The notes beneath the pieces are model-generated. The model searched no databases, was not told where the DNA came from, and was given only the letters and a program-made list of their open reading frames with translations. A stretch of 64,000 bases of DNA from Rhizobium terricola (GTDB lineage Bacteria > Pseudomonadota > Alphaproteobacteria > Rhizobiales > Rhizobiaceae): positions 149,333 through 213,332 of the forward strand of contig NZ_JABBGK010000005.1 in the NCBI RefSeq assembly GCF_012927355.1, given 5' to 3'. Of this stretch, positions 28,550 through 37,700 are shown in pieces; within the stretch, counting starts at the first letter, position 1, and the number at the start of each line of letters is the position of its first letter. The translations under genes and the position numbers were made by a program.

Positions 28550-28703
28550 CGCCCGTCGCGGCCCGTTGCGGAGGGCAGAAGGCAGGAGCCGATCAGCCGG
28601 CCGATGCACCGGAACGGCCGGAACTTAAGTGGAGGACGGCGGAGCCGTTGCATCTGCCGGCAGCTCCTGCAGACCCGACAAGCGGGACGGGCCGCGACGG
28701 GCG
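28550..28703 (-). promoter_or_regulatory. foldback element 6 (leader of ardC)
   Basis: A 17-bp perfect outer inverted repeat: CGCCCGTCGCGGCCCGT (28550-28566) with its exact complement at 28687-28703. Inside, nested: GCAGGAGC/GCTCCTGC (28582-28589, 28663-28670), GCCGG/CCGGC (28596-28600, 28657-28661), GATGC/GCATC (28603-28607, 28650-28654), AACGGC/GCCGTT (28613-28618, 28644-28649). Total 154 bases. The near arm shares GGCCGCGCCCGTCGCGGCC with elements 4 and 5. It ends 24 bases before the start codon. Confidence 0.75.
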
Positions 28704-28800
28704 TGCCATCTGCCTGACTTCCGTTCCCTATTGGCTGCGTCAGCGACATGAAAACTGGCCGGCTCCGTCAGGGAACCGGCCGTTCTCGCTGTTGTCCAAA

Positions 28801-28820
28801 GGCGGGGCCGAAGCCCCGCC
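28801..28820 (-). terminator. terminator after the 195-residue gene
   Basis: GGCGGGGC-CGAA-GCCCCGCC, a perfect 8-bp stem with a GNRA-like loop, then TTTGG on the minus strand. It lies 8 bases past the stop of the 195-residue gene, in the leader of ardC. Confidence 0.7.
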
Positions 28821-28828
28821 GGCAGGGC

Positions 28829-29416
28829 CTAGTCGAAGGCCGAGATCTGCGCTTCGGCGGCCTTGCGGCCCAGCGAGGGACCCGGCTGCTCGACCGGCCG
28901 GTCGAATGGTTTCCAGGTCTCGCCGATCACCTGGGCATAGGCGGCGACGGCGCCTTCGGCCGCCATTCTGAGCGAATGGGCCTGGATGCCCATGTCGGCG
29001 GCGAATTCGCGCTTGCGCTGGGCGGTGCTGTCATAGCCGACGGGGCCGTCGAGGTCCTCGTCGCGGGCGTCGTTGGCGGCCTTGGCCGTGGCATCGCGCG
29101 CCTCGGTGACGGCGCGGCTATAGAACTGGCCGGCGCCGTGGGCCGAGCCGACGAAGGCGCCGACGATGCGCTGCAGGTGGATCTGCATGGCCTTGTCGCC
29201 AAGTCCGTCGCCGAGCGCATCGGCGGTCTCGATGACGAGCCGTTCGTGAAGGTCGCGGATGCCGTCGCTGTCAATGACCGCGGTGCCGAAACTCTCGGCG
29301 ATTTTCAGCGCCTGGCTGGCGTCGGGGCATGTCAGCCGGACCATGTCGATGGTGGCGCCCTTGCGCAGTTGCACGACGCGGGCGGATTGGCGAGAGGAGG
29401 GTGCGGACTTGGCCAT
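28829..29416 (-). CDS. unknown 195-residue plasmid protein
   Basis: 195 residues, mostly helical, soluble, Ala-rich. Visible blocks: QSARVVQLRKGATIDMVRLT at the start, HERLVIETADALGDGLGDKA, and a C-terminal YAQVIGETWKPFDRPVEQPG. No catalytic motif recognised. The ATG at 29416 follows a GAAAGGAAAC site. It has its own terminator and a very large foldback leader (element 7), so it is an independent unit of the leading-region set. Confidence 0.75.
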   Translation of the reverse strand: MAKSAPSSRQSARVVQLRKGATIDMVRLTCPDASQALKIAESFGTAVIDSDGIRDLHERLVIETADALGDGLGDKAMQIHLQRIVGAFVGSAHGAGQFYSRAVTEARDATAKAANDARDEDLDGPVGYDSTAQRKREFAADMGIQAHSLRMAAEGAVAAYAQVIGETWKPFDRPVEQPGPSLGRKAAEAQISAFD

Positions 29417-29457
29417 GATCGTTTCCTTTCGAGGTCGTCCGAAGCGGTTCCGGCCCT

Positions 29458-29696
29458 TGCCGGCTTGCCCTTCGGTGCGGTCACCCCGAACCGGCGGAGG
29501 ACGGGTGTTTCAGGGTCCGGTCCTGCCTGGACGAGCGGAGCCGGTTTGCGGGCGAAGAGGGCACACTGCCCTCGAAAGAGCACGCGAGCCTGCTCGGTGA
29601 AGGACGGCGGGGTCCGGCCGCCCCGCGGCGCGACAGCGGCCTTGAAGCGCACGGCCGCCGGTTCAGACCGCAGCAAAACCGAAGGGCGATCCGGCA
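29458..29696 (-). promoter_or_regulatory. foldback element 7 (leader of the 195-residue gene)
   Basis: The longest one. Nested arms: TGCCGG-c-TT-GCCCTTCGGT (29458-29476) with ACCGAAGGGC-GA-t-CCGGCA (29678-29696), 18 of 19 pairs including one G-T; GCGGTC/GACCGC (29477-29482, 29666-29671); GAACCGGCGG/CCGCCGGTTC (29488-29497, 29655-29664). An apical hairpin GAGGGCA-CAC-TGCCCTC sits at 29557-29573. It ends 41 bases before the start codon. The rest of 29417-29783 has no gene. Confidence 0.75.
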
Positions 29697-29783
29697 GGGG
29701 AGGGATCATGAAGTCCTCGAACGAAACGACAGGCCCGCCCGCTTGCCTGAGCCTTTCCAGCTCACCGACGTCAAGCGCTCTGC

Positions 29784-30190
29784 CTATCGCTTGGCCGGCT
29801 TCGGCAACCGGTAGGATTGCAGCCAGGTCGGGCCGTGCGAGTTGCGAAGTCCGCGCAGCAGACCGCCGTCATTATACGGCGGCCGCCCATCCAGGCGTTG
29901 TTGAGGATCGATTTCCAGCACCGTCCATGCCTGGCGGCATAGGCCTGAAGTGCTGCTTCCTGTTCCGGCGTCAAAGGCGGCAGCGTTTCGCGTGTGCGAC
30001 GAACGGTGCGCGTTTTTGGTCTGGGATCCGCCGGTGCTTCCCTTAGAGCGATCAACCGCCTGAGTTCCGCGACACCGGCATTGAGGCAGGCTTCGCCTTC
30101 GAGGTGATGGAACTGCAGCCAGAAAGCGGTTCGCTCCGCCGGTGATGCGCCGATGCCTGCTCTTCGCTCCAGGTCTCCGATCGTGCTCAT
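29784..30190 (-). pseudogene. unknown plasmid protein with a -1 frameshift
   Basis: Starts at ATG 30190 (MSTIGDLERRAGIGASPAER) and reads to NNAWMGG near 29887, where the sensible continuation (PPYNDGGLLRGLRNSHGPTW to LPKPAKR, stop 29784) is in another frame. One base seems missing in the GGCGGCCGCCG run around 29880-29886; the 407-base length is not a multiple of three. Either a real pseudogene or a sequencing error. The intact product would be about 135 residues. Overlaps the upstream gene by ATGA, so it was the last gene of a four-gene run. Confidence 0.7.
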
Positions 30191-30543
30191 GGCGTCCAGC
30201 CTCCACGACCCGAGTTTGCGACGACCTTGCCGTCGGAACCGGCTCGCGCCCGCAGCGACGCGAGTGCCGCATCCTGTCGGGCGAGTTTTCTCGAAAGCGC
30301 ATCGATTTCCGGCTGACGCTCGGCGGTGATCGCGGCCAGATTGGCCCGGTAGCGTTCGAGGAAGACGCCCGGCTCTGGCGCCTTGCCGCGACGATATCCG
30401 GACTGACGGCGACCAAGCTGGGGAATGATCGTGGTCATGCGTCGCGTGATCTGGCGGTCGATCAGATCGAGCTGGTGCTGTGTCTGCCGCCGTGCCGCTT
30501 CCATTCTGGTAAACTGAGCGGCGCGTTGCTCGGAACTGGACAT
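30187..30543 (-). CDS. unknown 118-residue helical protein
   Basis: 118 residues from ATG 30543, which overlaps the stop of the upstream gene (TAATG). Basic, long helices (SSEQRAAQFTRMEAARRQTQ, then RRMTTIIPQLGRRQSGYRRG) with probable coiled coil at 75-105 (EIDALSRKLARQDAALASLR). No known family. Its stop overlaps the next gene by ATGA. Translational coupling throughout this run suggests the products act together. Confidence 0.75.
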   Translation of the reverse strand: MSSSEQRAAQFTRMEAARRQTQHQLDLIDRQITRRMTTIIPQLGRRQSGYRRGKAPEPGVFLERYRANLAAITAERQPEIDALSRKLARQDAALASLRARAGSDGKVVANSGRGGWTP

Positions 30544-31427
30544 TACGCCGCCCTCCCGCGCCAAGCGGCGAAGCTGGAGGGACCCTCATAGATGGAATGC
30601 CGTGTCTCATCGATGATGAATCCGAAGCGGCCGATCGCATACTCGTCGCTGGGCACCAGAAACCGGCGCTCTTCCACTCGCTCGCCGCGCGTGCCGCCGA
30701 TGGTGGCGATCACCTCGGTCATACCAGGATGATGGTCCGAACGAAGTGCCGCGATGACGATCCAGTCGCCGGCATGTTCCCGTGCGAAAGCCTGGGCGTC
30801 CTTCTCGTAAGACTCACCGGGTGCGAGCGGCCGACCGAAAATCGTTTCCCAGGCATCCGGCCAGCTGTCGCGGATCGTCTTGTCGGCGCATTTGCGCTCA
30901 TAGCTCGTGAACAGGTCCGGAAAGGTCAGCGCAACGATTGCCCAGGCGGCGTCCTCTTCATACCAGCCGCCATCTGTCCTAAGCATCGAGTGGACCTTGG
31001 CATTGCGGGCGTCGGAGAGCCTGAAGCCGCCATGACCTGCCGTCGTATGGCAGACAATTCCGTCCGCGTAGACGGTGGCGCCCTGCGACGGACCCCATGG
31101 CGTGCTGCAGGTCACCCGGACGGTCTGGCGGGATAGGAGCCTGAGTTCGCCGCTGTGTCCCGCCTGTTCGATCATGCGGTTGCGGAAAGCGGCTTCGCCC
31201 TCGACAGAGCCGTGGTGCGAATAGAAATCATCGCGCTTCAGTTCGGCAAGCGGCCGGGACACGCGCCAGGCGCTAGCAAGAAAATACTGCCCATCCCGGG
31301 CCGGAACCATCGCGAAGACGAGATCGCCGACACGCGCAACAGCCATGTCGTCGGCGCTTCTGCCGAACTCCACCCCTGACGCGTCAGGGGCGGAGACTTC
31401 GGAGCATTGCGAAGGAAGCATACTCAC
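30543..31427 (-). CDS. unknown 294-residue protein
   Basis: 294 residues from GTG 31427, preferred over ATG 31421 because GGAGGA lies 7 bases before the GTG and the GTG overlaps the upstream stop (GTGA). Soluble alpha/beta protein with many aromatic residues; blocks such as FAMVPARDGQYFLASAWRVS and ETRHSIYEGPSSFAAWRGRA. No catalytic signature recognised. Middle gene of the overlapping four-gene run. Confidence 0.75.
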   Translation of the reverse strand: MSMLPSQCSEVSAPDASGVEFGRSADDMAVARVGDLVFAMVPARDGQYFLASAWRVSRPLAELKRDDFYSHHGSVEGEAAFRNRMIEQAGHSGELRLLSRQTVRVTCSTPWGPSQGATVYADGIVCHTTAGHGGFRLSDARNAKVHSMLRTDGGWYEEDAAWAIVALTFPDLFTSYERKCADKTIRDSWPDAWETIFGRPLAPGESYEKDAQAFAREHAGDWIVIAALRSDHHPGMTEVIATIGGTRGERVEERRFLVPSDEYAIGRFGFIIDETRHSIYEGPSSFAAWRGRAA

Positions 31428-31900
31428 GCTGCAGTCCTCCCCTCGATATGATCGGCGGCGACTTCGTCGGCAGTCACCTCCTCGAGAACGGCATGCGGAT
31501 ATCCATGCCGGGTGAGCCATTCCGCGGCCGCCTGCCGATTGTTCGCCAGGTGGACGAGTTCTGCATTGGCGCCGGGGCGATCGAAGACGTGAACAGATCC
31601 AAGCGCGGGACGCTCGACGACTTTGAACGTCAGGCCGCTATCGAGCGAAAAGGTCCGGTGGATACGGACGGTGATGACGCCATTTGCGCCGAGATCGCCT
31701 TCATGCAGCGTGAAGCACGGTGTCAGGCTGGAATTGCCGAGGCCGCGTTTGCCTTCCTTGCGGATCAGCCGACCCTGGCTGTTGCGCGTTTGCCAAGCTG
31801 ACAGTTTCTTCTTGTGGCGCTCGGGCGGTCGTGGGGTACCGTCCGACCAGGCGACGGTGGAGCCGATCGGGGCGAGGTCATAAATCAGAGACGCGGACAT
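31424..31900 (-). CDS. unknown 158-residue protein
   Basis: 158 residues from ATG 31900 with AAGGAGG at 5 bases; a TTG 15 bases earlier lacks support. Blocks SLIYDLAPIGSTVAWSDGTP and RPPERHKKKLSAWQTRNSQG, then a probable beta-sheet part. Not recognised. First gene of the four-gene overlapping run (31.9 to 29.8 kb), separated by a terminator-like hairpin from the ParB-like gene on its other side. Confidence 0.75.
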   Translation of the reverse strand: MSASLIYDLAPIGSTVAWSDGTPRPPERHKKKLSAWQTRNSQGRLIRKEGKRGLGNSSLTPCFTLHEGDLGANGVITVRIHRTFSLDSGLTFKVVERPALGSVHVFDRPGANAELVHLANNRQAAAEWLTRHGYPHAVLEEVTADEVAADHIEGRTAA

Positions 31901-31940
31901 CGCATCCTCCTTCAAGTTTTTGCGGGTGGTGGAAACGAAA

Positions 31941-31965
31941 CCGCCGCCGGGAGGACCGGCGGCGG
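31941..31965 (-). terminator. terminator after the ParB-like gene
   Basis: CCGCCGCCGG-GAGGA-CCGGCGGCGG, a perfect 10-bp stem, followed on the minus strand by TTTCGTTTCC. It sits 31 bases past the ParB-like stop and 40 bases before the next start. Confidence 0.7.
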
Positions 31966-31995
31966 AAGATCAAGGGGAGCAGGACTGGGCGGCGG

Positions 31996-33738
31996 CTATT
32001 CCGCCGCGATCCCGTAGGCGGTTTCCTCCTCGTCGGAGGCGGCATCACTCACCGGGTCGGCGAGGTGATCGTCATCTCCCGTCGCCGTTGGATCGAACCC
32101 GTCGACACCGATGCTCTCGCCCTCAGCACCATCGCCGTCGTCGCCGACGAGATCATCGGCGTGCTTCATGAGATCTGCGATGTCCTTCGGGTCAGGCGCA
32201 AACAGCGCCGCCGGAAGGACGAAGGCAGCATCGGTCGCGAAGTGATCGACGAGTGCCGCGCGGGTTTCGCGGACCCGTGCCCGCGGGACGAGATTGACCG
32301 ATTTTGCTGCGGCTTCCAGCGCCTGACGCGACAGGCACAAGAGGAAATCCTCGGTCCCCATGTTCGGAAGGAACCCGTCCGCACCGATTGCGTCGCCGGC
32401 AATGCGCGAGACGACGCCACTGTTCGACATCCCGCGCCGGCACGAGAGCACGTCGATGAGCACGGAGCGAGCGGCGACACGCACGCTGTCCATATCGAAC
32501 GACAAGCGTCCGTCCGCGGAATAGAGGCGCGCGACATGACGCTGGAAACGCTTCGGGCCGAACACGGTGTCGTTGGCGCCGGAATCGACCCGAATATTGG
32601 TGCCGGCGAAGGCAATGACCAGGAGCGCCATCAGCATGTCGTCCTCGATCGGCGCCCGGGCGAGCGCCTCATGCAGCGCATCGGTACGGAAATCACCGAT
32701 CATGTCCTGGCCCTTTTGCGTGACCTCGGGCCTGGTCTTCCCGACGGCATCAGTGTCATCGTCGGCCTCCGTCGTAGCGCCACCGGCGGGACCGGATCGC
32801 CCATCGGTTTTCCTTGCCTCCGGCATCCGGTAGTGGACGCTCTGCACCTTGCCGTCGCGATCGAGATACATCGCCGTGCAATCGCCCTTGGCCGGCTTGC
32901 CGTAGACGCGTTCGGCCTTCTTGGGCAGGTCCGGCTGGCCCCAATTGTTGACCTCGACGATTGCGCCCTTCTTCGGAAGGTTGCTCGCCATCCACTCCTG
33001 CTGAGCGCCGAGGAAAGCTTCAACATTGGTGGTGTAGCGATTGTCCTGATCGGCCGGGCCGAACAGGTCCTCGGCCCACTCGATACCGTAAGCGAGGCGA
33101 AGATCGTCGCCGAAGCTTGCATCGCGAGCATACATGCGGGTTTTCGAGAGGCCGTTGGCGATTTGCCACCAGGCTGCCGTATCGCCCTTCTTCGGCTTGT
33201 GGGCTTTCCAAACCTCTTTCTGCTCCTCGGACGATGCGGCCGCGATCGTCCTCAGTTGCTGCTCGTTGGGCATATCGCCCTTTGCCATCTGGTCGAGCAT
33301 GGAGGGCAGCACGTTGGCGAGCAGACGGAGCTTGCGGATCTGGCGGACGGGAAGCGCGAGCGCCACGGCGATCGCCTCCTCGGTCCAGCCGAGCGCGACC
33401 AGCCGCTCGATGCCCCTCCATTGGTCGACCGGATTGAGCGGCTCGCGCGCGATGTTCTCGACCATCGAGCGCATGGCGCCGTTATCGTTGGCCGCCTCGA
33501 CGACGATCACGTCGATTTCCTCGAGACCAGCGGCGATCGCCATGCGGGTGCGCCGGTGACCGGCTTCGATGACGTAGCCGTTACCGCCGGCTTCCGGGAA
33601 AATGACCGGCGGCTGGATCACGCCGACGGCCTTGATCGTCGCCAAAAGCAGGGCGTCGGCCTGCGGCGTCGACTTCGACTGGCGCGTGTTATCCGGGTTG
33701 TCCTTCAGTGCACGCGGATCGACCTTCATCAGTTGCAT
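31996..33738 (-). CDS. ParB/RepB-like nuclease-domain protein (580 residues)
   Basis: 580 residues from ATG 33738 (AAGGAG at 6 bases). The N-terminal ParB/Srx domain (about 1-95) has VDPRALKDNPDNTRQS, VIEAGHRRTRMAIAAGL and MRSMVENIAREPLNPVDQWR; a helix-turn-helix follows (GWTEEAIAVALALPVRQIRK). The remaining 400 residues are long and poorly known, with an acidic tail. No parA partner is nearby, so this is not a standard partition gene; such orphan ParB-like proteins occur on rhizobial plasmids beside DUF736 and ArdC. Possible roles are regulator or nuclease. Foldback leader (element 8). Confidence 0.85.
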   Translation of the reverse strand: MQLMKVDPRALKDNPDNTRQSKSTPQADALLLATIKAVGVIQPPVIFPEAGGNGYVIEAGHRRTRMAIAAGLEEIDVIVVEAANDNGAMRSMVENIAREPLNPVDQWRGIERLVALGWTEEAIAVALALPVRQIRKLRLLANVLPSMLDQMAKGDMPNEQQLRTIAAASSEEQKEVWKAHKPKKGDTAAWWQIANGLSKTRMYARDASFGDDLRLAYGIEWAEDLFGPADQDNRYTTNVEAFLGAQQEWMASNLPKKGAIVEVNNWGQPDLPKKAERVYGKPAKGDCTAMYLDRDGKVQSVHYRMPEARKTDGRSGPAGGATTEADDDTDAVGKTRPEVTQKGQDMIGDFRTDALHEALARAPIEDDMLMALLVIAFAGTNIRVDSGANDTVFGPKRFQRHVARLYSADGRLSFDMDSVRVAARSVLIDVLSCRRGMSNSGVVSRIAGDAIGADGFLPNMGTEDFLLCLSRQALEAAAKSVNLVPRARVRETRAALVDHFATDAAFVLPAALFAPDPKDIADLMKHADDLVGDDGDGAEGESIGVDGFDPTATGDDDHLADPVSDAASDEEETAYGIAAE

Positions 33739-33781
33739 GGGATGCTCCTTCTCGGGGGATTTGGACACGGCCCTCTGCCTG

Positions 33782-33973
33782 CCCTTCTCGCGTCTTCATT
33801 CTTTCCTGAAGACACCTTCCGGACCGCGGAGCGGGCGGCCGGGTGCAACTGCGGTCGAGCATCGCTGCCGCGAAGGACCAGCGGGGCCAGAGCCCTGCGA
33901 AGGACGAGTGGCCGGGATGCGGAGACGGCAGTTGAGCGCAAGCGGCGACCGGCGGACCGATCTGCGAGAGGGG
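33782..33973 (-). promoter_or_regulatory. foldback element 8 (leader of the ParB-like gene)
   Basis: Four nested arm pairs in order: CCCTTCTCGC/GCGAGAGGGG (33782-33791, 33964-33973, one G-T), CGGACCGC/GCGGACCG (33820-33827, 33952-33959, one mismatch), CAACTGC/GCAGTTG (33846-33852, 33928-33934), GCATC/GATGC (33859-33863, 33916-33920). Local hairpins GTCTTCA/TGAAGAC (33792-33813) and GCGAGAG/CTCTCGC (33964-33983) compete with it. It ends 43 bases before the start codon; nothing else occupies 33739-34054. Confidence 0.6.
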
Positions 33974-34054
33974 TTTCTCTCGCCTTTTTCATCATCCATT
34001 CCTTTTTCCTGTTTCACCGCACACCTTCGGGAATGCGGATGATTGCGAGGAGGA

Positions 34055-34071
34055 TTGATAATAGTTGATAA
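34055..34071 (+). promoter_or_regulatory. direct repeat upstream of parDE
   Basis: TTGATAA-tag-TTGATAA, two identical 7-mers one helical turn apart, 42 bases before the parD start. Position and AT-content suggest the parDE promoter/operator for ParD autorepression. Confidence 0.5.
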
Positions 34072-34112
34072 GGAGCCTATCTTGTCTTCCATCACATCAG
34101 ATGGAGAACAGC

Positions 34113-34379
34113 ATGATCAGTGCCGATCTGGGAAAGCAGCTCGAAAGCTATATCCAGCAACTCGTCGAAACCGGTCGTTATGGCTCAAAAAGCGAAGTTC
34201 TGCGGGAAGGTGTGCGACTGGTCCAGGACCGCGAGTCCCGGCTTGCCGCGTTGGATGCTTCCATCAAACGCGGCATTGCCGATGCGGACACTGGCCGAAC
34301 GAAGCCAGCGAGCGATGTCTTCGATCGACTCGAGGCCAAATACAGTGCGATGGCTGACAAGGCCGAAAAATCGGCATGA
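34113..34379 (+). CDS. parD: ParD-family antitoxin
   Basis: 88 residues from ATG 34113, with GGAGAAC upstream; an in-frame ATG at 34101 would add four residues. Ribbon-helix-helix N-terminus ISADLGKQLESYIQQLVETG followed by RYGSKSEVLREGVRLVQDRE, the classic ParD (CC2985) pattern, and a C-terminal toxin-binding helix. Overlaps parE by 4 bases. Should bind and silence ParE and repress the operon. Confidence 0.93.
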   Translation: MISADLGKQLESYIQQLVETGRYGSKSEVLREGVRLVQDRESRLAALDASIKRGIADADTGRTKPASDVFDRLEAKYSAMADKAEKSA

Positions 34380-34672
34380 TCCTCGAGTTTTCCTACGAGG
34401 CGGAAAACGATCTCGAGCAAATCGCCGACTATATCGCTCAGGATAATCCCCGACGCGCCCTCTCATTCGTTCGGGAACTGCGCAGCAAGTGTGAGGATCT
34501 CGTCGATACTCCAAACGGCTTCACTCTCGTTCCCCGCTACGAGCACCACGGTATCCGCCGGCGCGTTCACGGCAACTACCTGATCTTCTACCGCGTAGAG
34601 AGCGTGAAGGTGGTCATCATCCATGTGCTGCATGGCGCCACCGACTATGGCGCCATTCTGTTCGGCGATTGA
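34376..34672 (+). CDS. parE: ParE-family toxin
   Basis: 98 residues, RelE/ParE fold: FSYEAENDLEQIADYIAQDN at the start, then RRRVHGNYLIFYRVESVKVVIIHVLHG. ParE toxins poison DNA gyrase. The start overlaps the parD stop (ATGA). The pair is plus-strand, inserted between two large minus-strand genes, and probably serves plasmid maintenance. Confidence 0.93.
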   Translation: MILEFSYEAENDLEQIADYIAQDNPRRALSFVRELRSKCEDLVDTPNGFTLVPRYEHHGIRRRVHGNYLIFYRVESVKVVIIHVLHGATDYGAILFGD

Positions 34673-34711
34673 TCTGAGCCGCTGAGACGGGCGCCCGCTC
34701 GAACAGCGGAG

Positions 34712-37700
34712 CTAGGCGGCTGCCTTCTGCGTTGCGTTATCGTCAGGGGCTGATTGCGCCAGCGCCTCCTCGACCTCCCGCAACTGCCGGCGCTTCTCGG
34801 CAAGCTCGTCCGCAAATGCAAACGCGCCGCCGTCCCGCGAGCGATACGAAGCAAGACGCTTGTGCGCGTCTTGCAATCGATAGCGATAGCGTTCCCGCTC
34901 GTTTTCAAAACCATCCAGCGCGTTTTCGAGGCGGGAGATGGCGCCAAGTGGCGTTACGGTTACCGCCAAATCGACCTCGTAATCCGCTCCGGTGCGCTGG
35001 AGGAGGGTCGTGTAACGATATCCATCGTCCCTACCGAACCGCTCGCCGGAATAGATGAGATCGAAGCCTCCGATCGAGGCGATGACGCTCTCGTCTTCCT
35101 GCTGGAGCTGAACGAGAGTGAGGATTTCCTTCATCAGGGCGCGACCGGCGGCCTTCCGCTCGTCGAAAGGCTCGCCGACGACGCTCATGGCGAAGGCGTC
35201 GGCCGTGGTCGGGACAAGGCGTTCCATATCCTTGCCGATTTCCGCAATCCGCCGCTCCGAGGTCCCGATATCGCGTTCCGCGTCACGGATCTGCCGCCGC
35301 ACGGCATACTGATCGTCGTCATGGGCGGCGCGCAGCCGTTCGAGACGGGCAATGTCCGCCTCGAGCCCCGCCTTCTGCATCAGACGTTCGTCACCGCTCG
35401 CAATCGCCTTGGCCATGGCGAACTGGTTTGCAGCCCCTTCGCCGAGGTCTTCAAGCCGTCGGATCGAGGTATCGCCGGAGAGTGCCGCGGCAATGAAGCG
35501 GGCCTTGCGTTCGTTGTTCTGCCACATCGCAGCGTCGAGCGAGCCCTGGGTGGCATAGGCGAAGATATCGACCTCATCATGCTGATTGCCCTGGCGCACG
35601 AGCCGGCCCTCGCGCTGTTCGATCTGCGAGGGCAGCCAGGGGACGTCGAGATGATGCAGCGCCTTCAGGCGAAGCTGCGCATTGACGCCGGTCCCCATTG
35701 TGTCCGACGAGCCGATCAGGAAGCGGATCTTGCCGGCGCGGACGTCGGCGAAGAGGCGCTGCTTCGCCTCGGTCTTCTTGTAGTCCTGCATAAAGGCGAT
35801 TTCGGATGCCGGAACACCCATGCGGATCAGTTCATCCCGGATCCAGCGGTAAGCGGAAAATCCTCTGCTCTTTTCGACGTTGATGGTGCCGAGATCGGAG
35901 AAGATCATCTGCGCCGCGCCGGCTAGATCAAAGGGCTTGCCGTCCGGTCGCACAAACGTGTTTTGCGACGTCTCCTGCCAAATTCGGAAGGCGTTCTGGA
36001 CGAGCAGGTTGAGCTTATTGTCCGGCTCGTTGTCATTGTCCGCGTCGACCAGGCGGAGATCGATGGCGGCATGGCGACCGTCGGTGATGACGGAGAGCAG
36101 GATGTCGTCGCCGGGCTTTGCCGGCCCCTCGCGCATCTCGATCGCCTTGATGCGGGCATCGAGGATCATCTGGTAATTCTTGAAGGCCTGGGTCGGCTTG
36201 GCCGTCAGGATGTGCCGACGGCCGGTCGAGATCTCGGGCACCTTGACGTATCTGCGGAGATCCCCGGGCATCACCACGTCGGCGAAGGACCGGAACATCG
36301 CGATCAGTTCCGGCACGTTGACGAATGAGGCGAAGCGGCTGACCGGCTTGTATTTGCCTGATGGTTGGATCTCCAGTTCCGTCGTCGTGTCACCGAAGGT
36401 CGAGGCCCACGCGTCGAATTCATGCAGCCCGCGTTCGGCCAGCGCCGCGTGCCCAAGCAGACGTTGGACCGAGAACATCTCGCCGAGCGTGTTGGTAATC
36501 GGCGTACCGGACGCGAGAACCAAAGCCCGGCCGGGGTTCTTCGTCTCGATGAAGCGGGACTTGACGTAGAGGTCCCAGGCGCGCTGCGAACCGTTCGGAT
36601 CGATGCCTTTCAAGGTCGACATGTTGGTGGCGAAGGAAAGCTTGCGGAATTCCTGCGCCTCATCGACGATAATCTGGTCGACGCCGATTTCGGAAATGGT
36701 CAACAGGTCGTCTTTGCGGGTGGACAGCGCCTCGAGCCGTTCCTTGAGGCCTTCCTTGAGCCGCTCGAGACGCTTGCGGGAGACACGGTCCTCGCTGTCG
36801 ACCTTGGTCAGCAGTTCCTCATAGAGCTGCAGTTCATCCTGGACCATCTGTTGCTCGAAATTCGACGGCACGGCGATAAACCGGAATGCCGAGTGGGTGA
36901 TGATGATTGCATCCCAGGTCGCGGTCGCCGCCCGCGACAGGAAACGAGCGCGTTTGTCCTTGGTGAAGTTGGTCTCGTCGGCGACAAGAATGCGGGCGTT
37001 CGGATAGAGGGCGAGAAACTCGCGGGCGGCCTGGGCGAGGCAATGGCCCGGAACCACCAGCATCGCCTTGGCGATCAGCCCGAGCCGGCGCTGCTCCATG
37101 ATCGCGGCCGCCATCGTCATCGTCTTGCCGGCGCCGACGGCGTGCGCGAGATAGGTCGAGCCGGACGAGATGATGCGCCAGATGCCACGCTTCTGGTGGC
37201 CGTAAAGAACCAAGGCGCCGGAGGCGCCGGGGAGTTTCAGATGTGAACCATCGAACTTTCTTGGCGCGATGTTGTTGAAGCGATCGTTATAGACCCGCGC
37301 CAGACGGTCGGTGCGATCGGGGTCGGTCCACACCCAGTTCTGGAAGGCCGTCTTGACCTTCTGCAGCTTGTCGCGGGCGGCTTCCGTGTCGACGACGTTC
37401 AGCACCCGCCGCTCCCCGTCCGCATCCTTGAAGACGTCGAAGATCTGCGGCACGCGGCTGTTTAGCGCATCGGCGAGCAATTCGCCGGCGTGGCGGCGGT
37501 CGGTGCCCCATTCGGATGTGCCGGCAGCCGTCCATCCAAGTTGTCGCGCCTCGACTGTCCATGAACCGAGTTCCGGCATGTGATAGATCCTGATCTCGGC
37601 GCCCATCGTCTCGTGGATGAAGTCGACGATGTCTGCGGCCGGAATCCAGGGTGCGCCCAGCCGGGCGGTGATATCAGACGGGCGGAGATCAGCCGGCTGC

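Noticed and set aside
28748..30046. 432-codon plus-strand frame over the 195-residue gene and its leader
   Set aside because: No ribosome site and no domain; antisense to a better-supported gene and a foldback element.
31996..33738. ParB-like gene as part of a repABC/par partition locus
   Set aside because: No repA/parA, repB or repC and no parS-like repeats nearby; the rest of the protein is unlike RepB.
31720..34068. 782-codon plus-strand open frame opposite the ParB-like gene
   Set aside because: Shadow frame; the minus-strand gene has a ribosome site and ParB motifs, this has neither.
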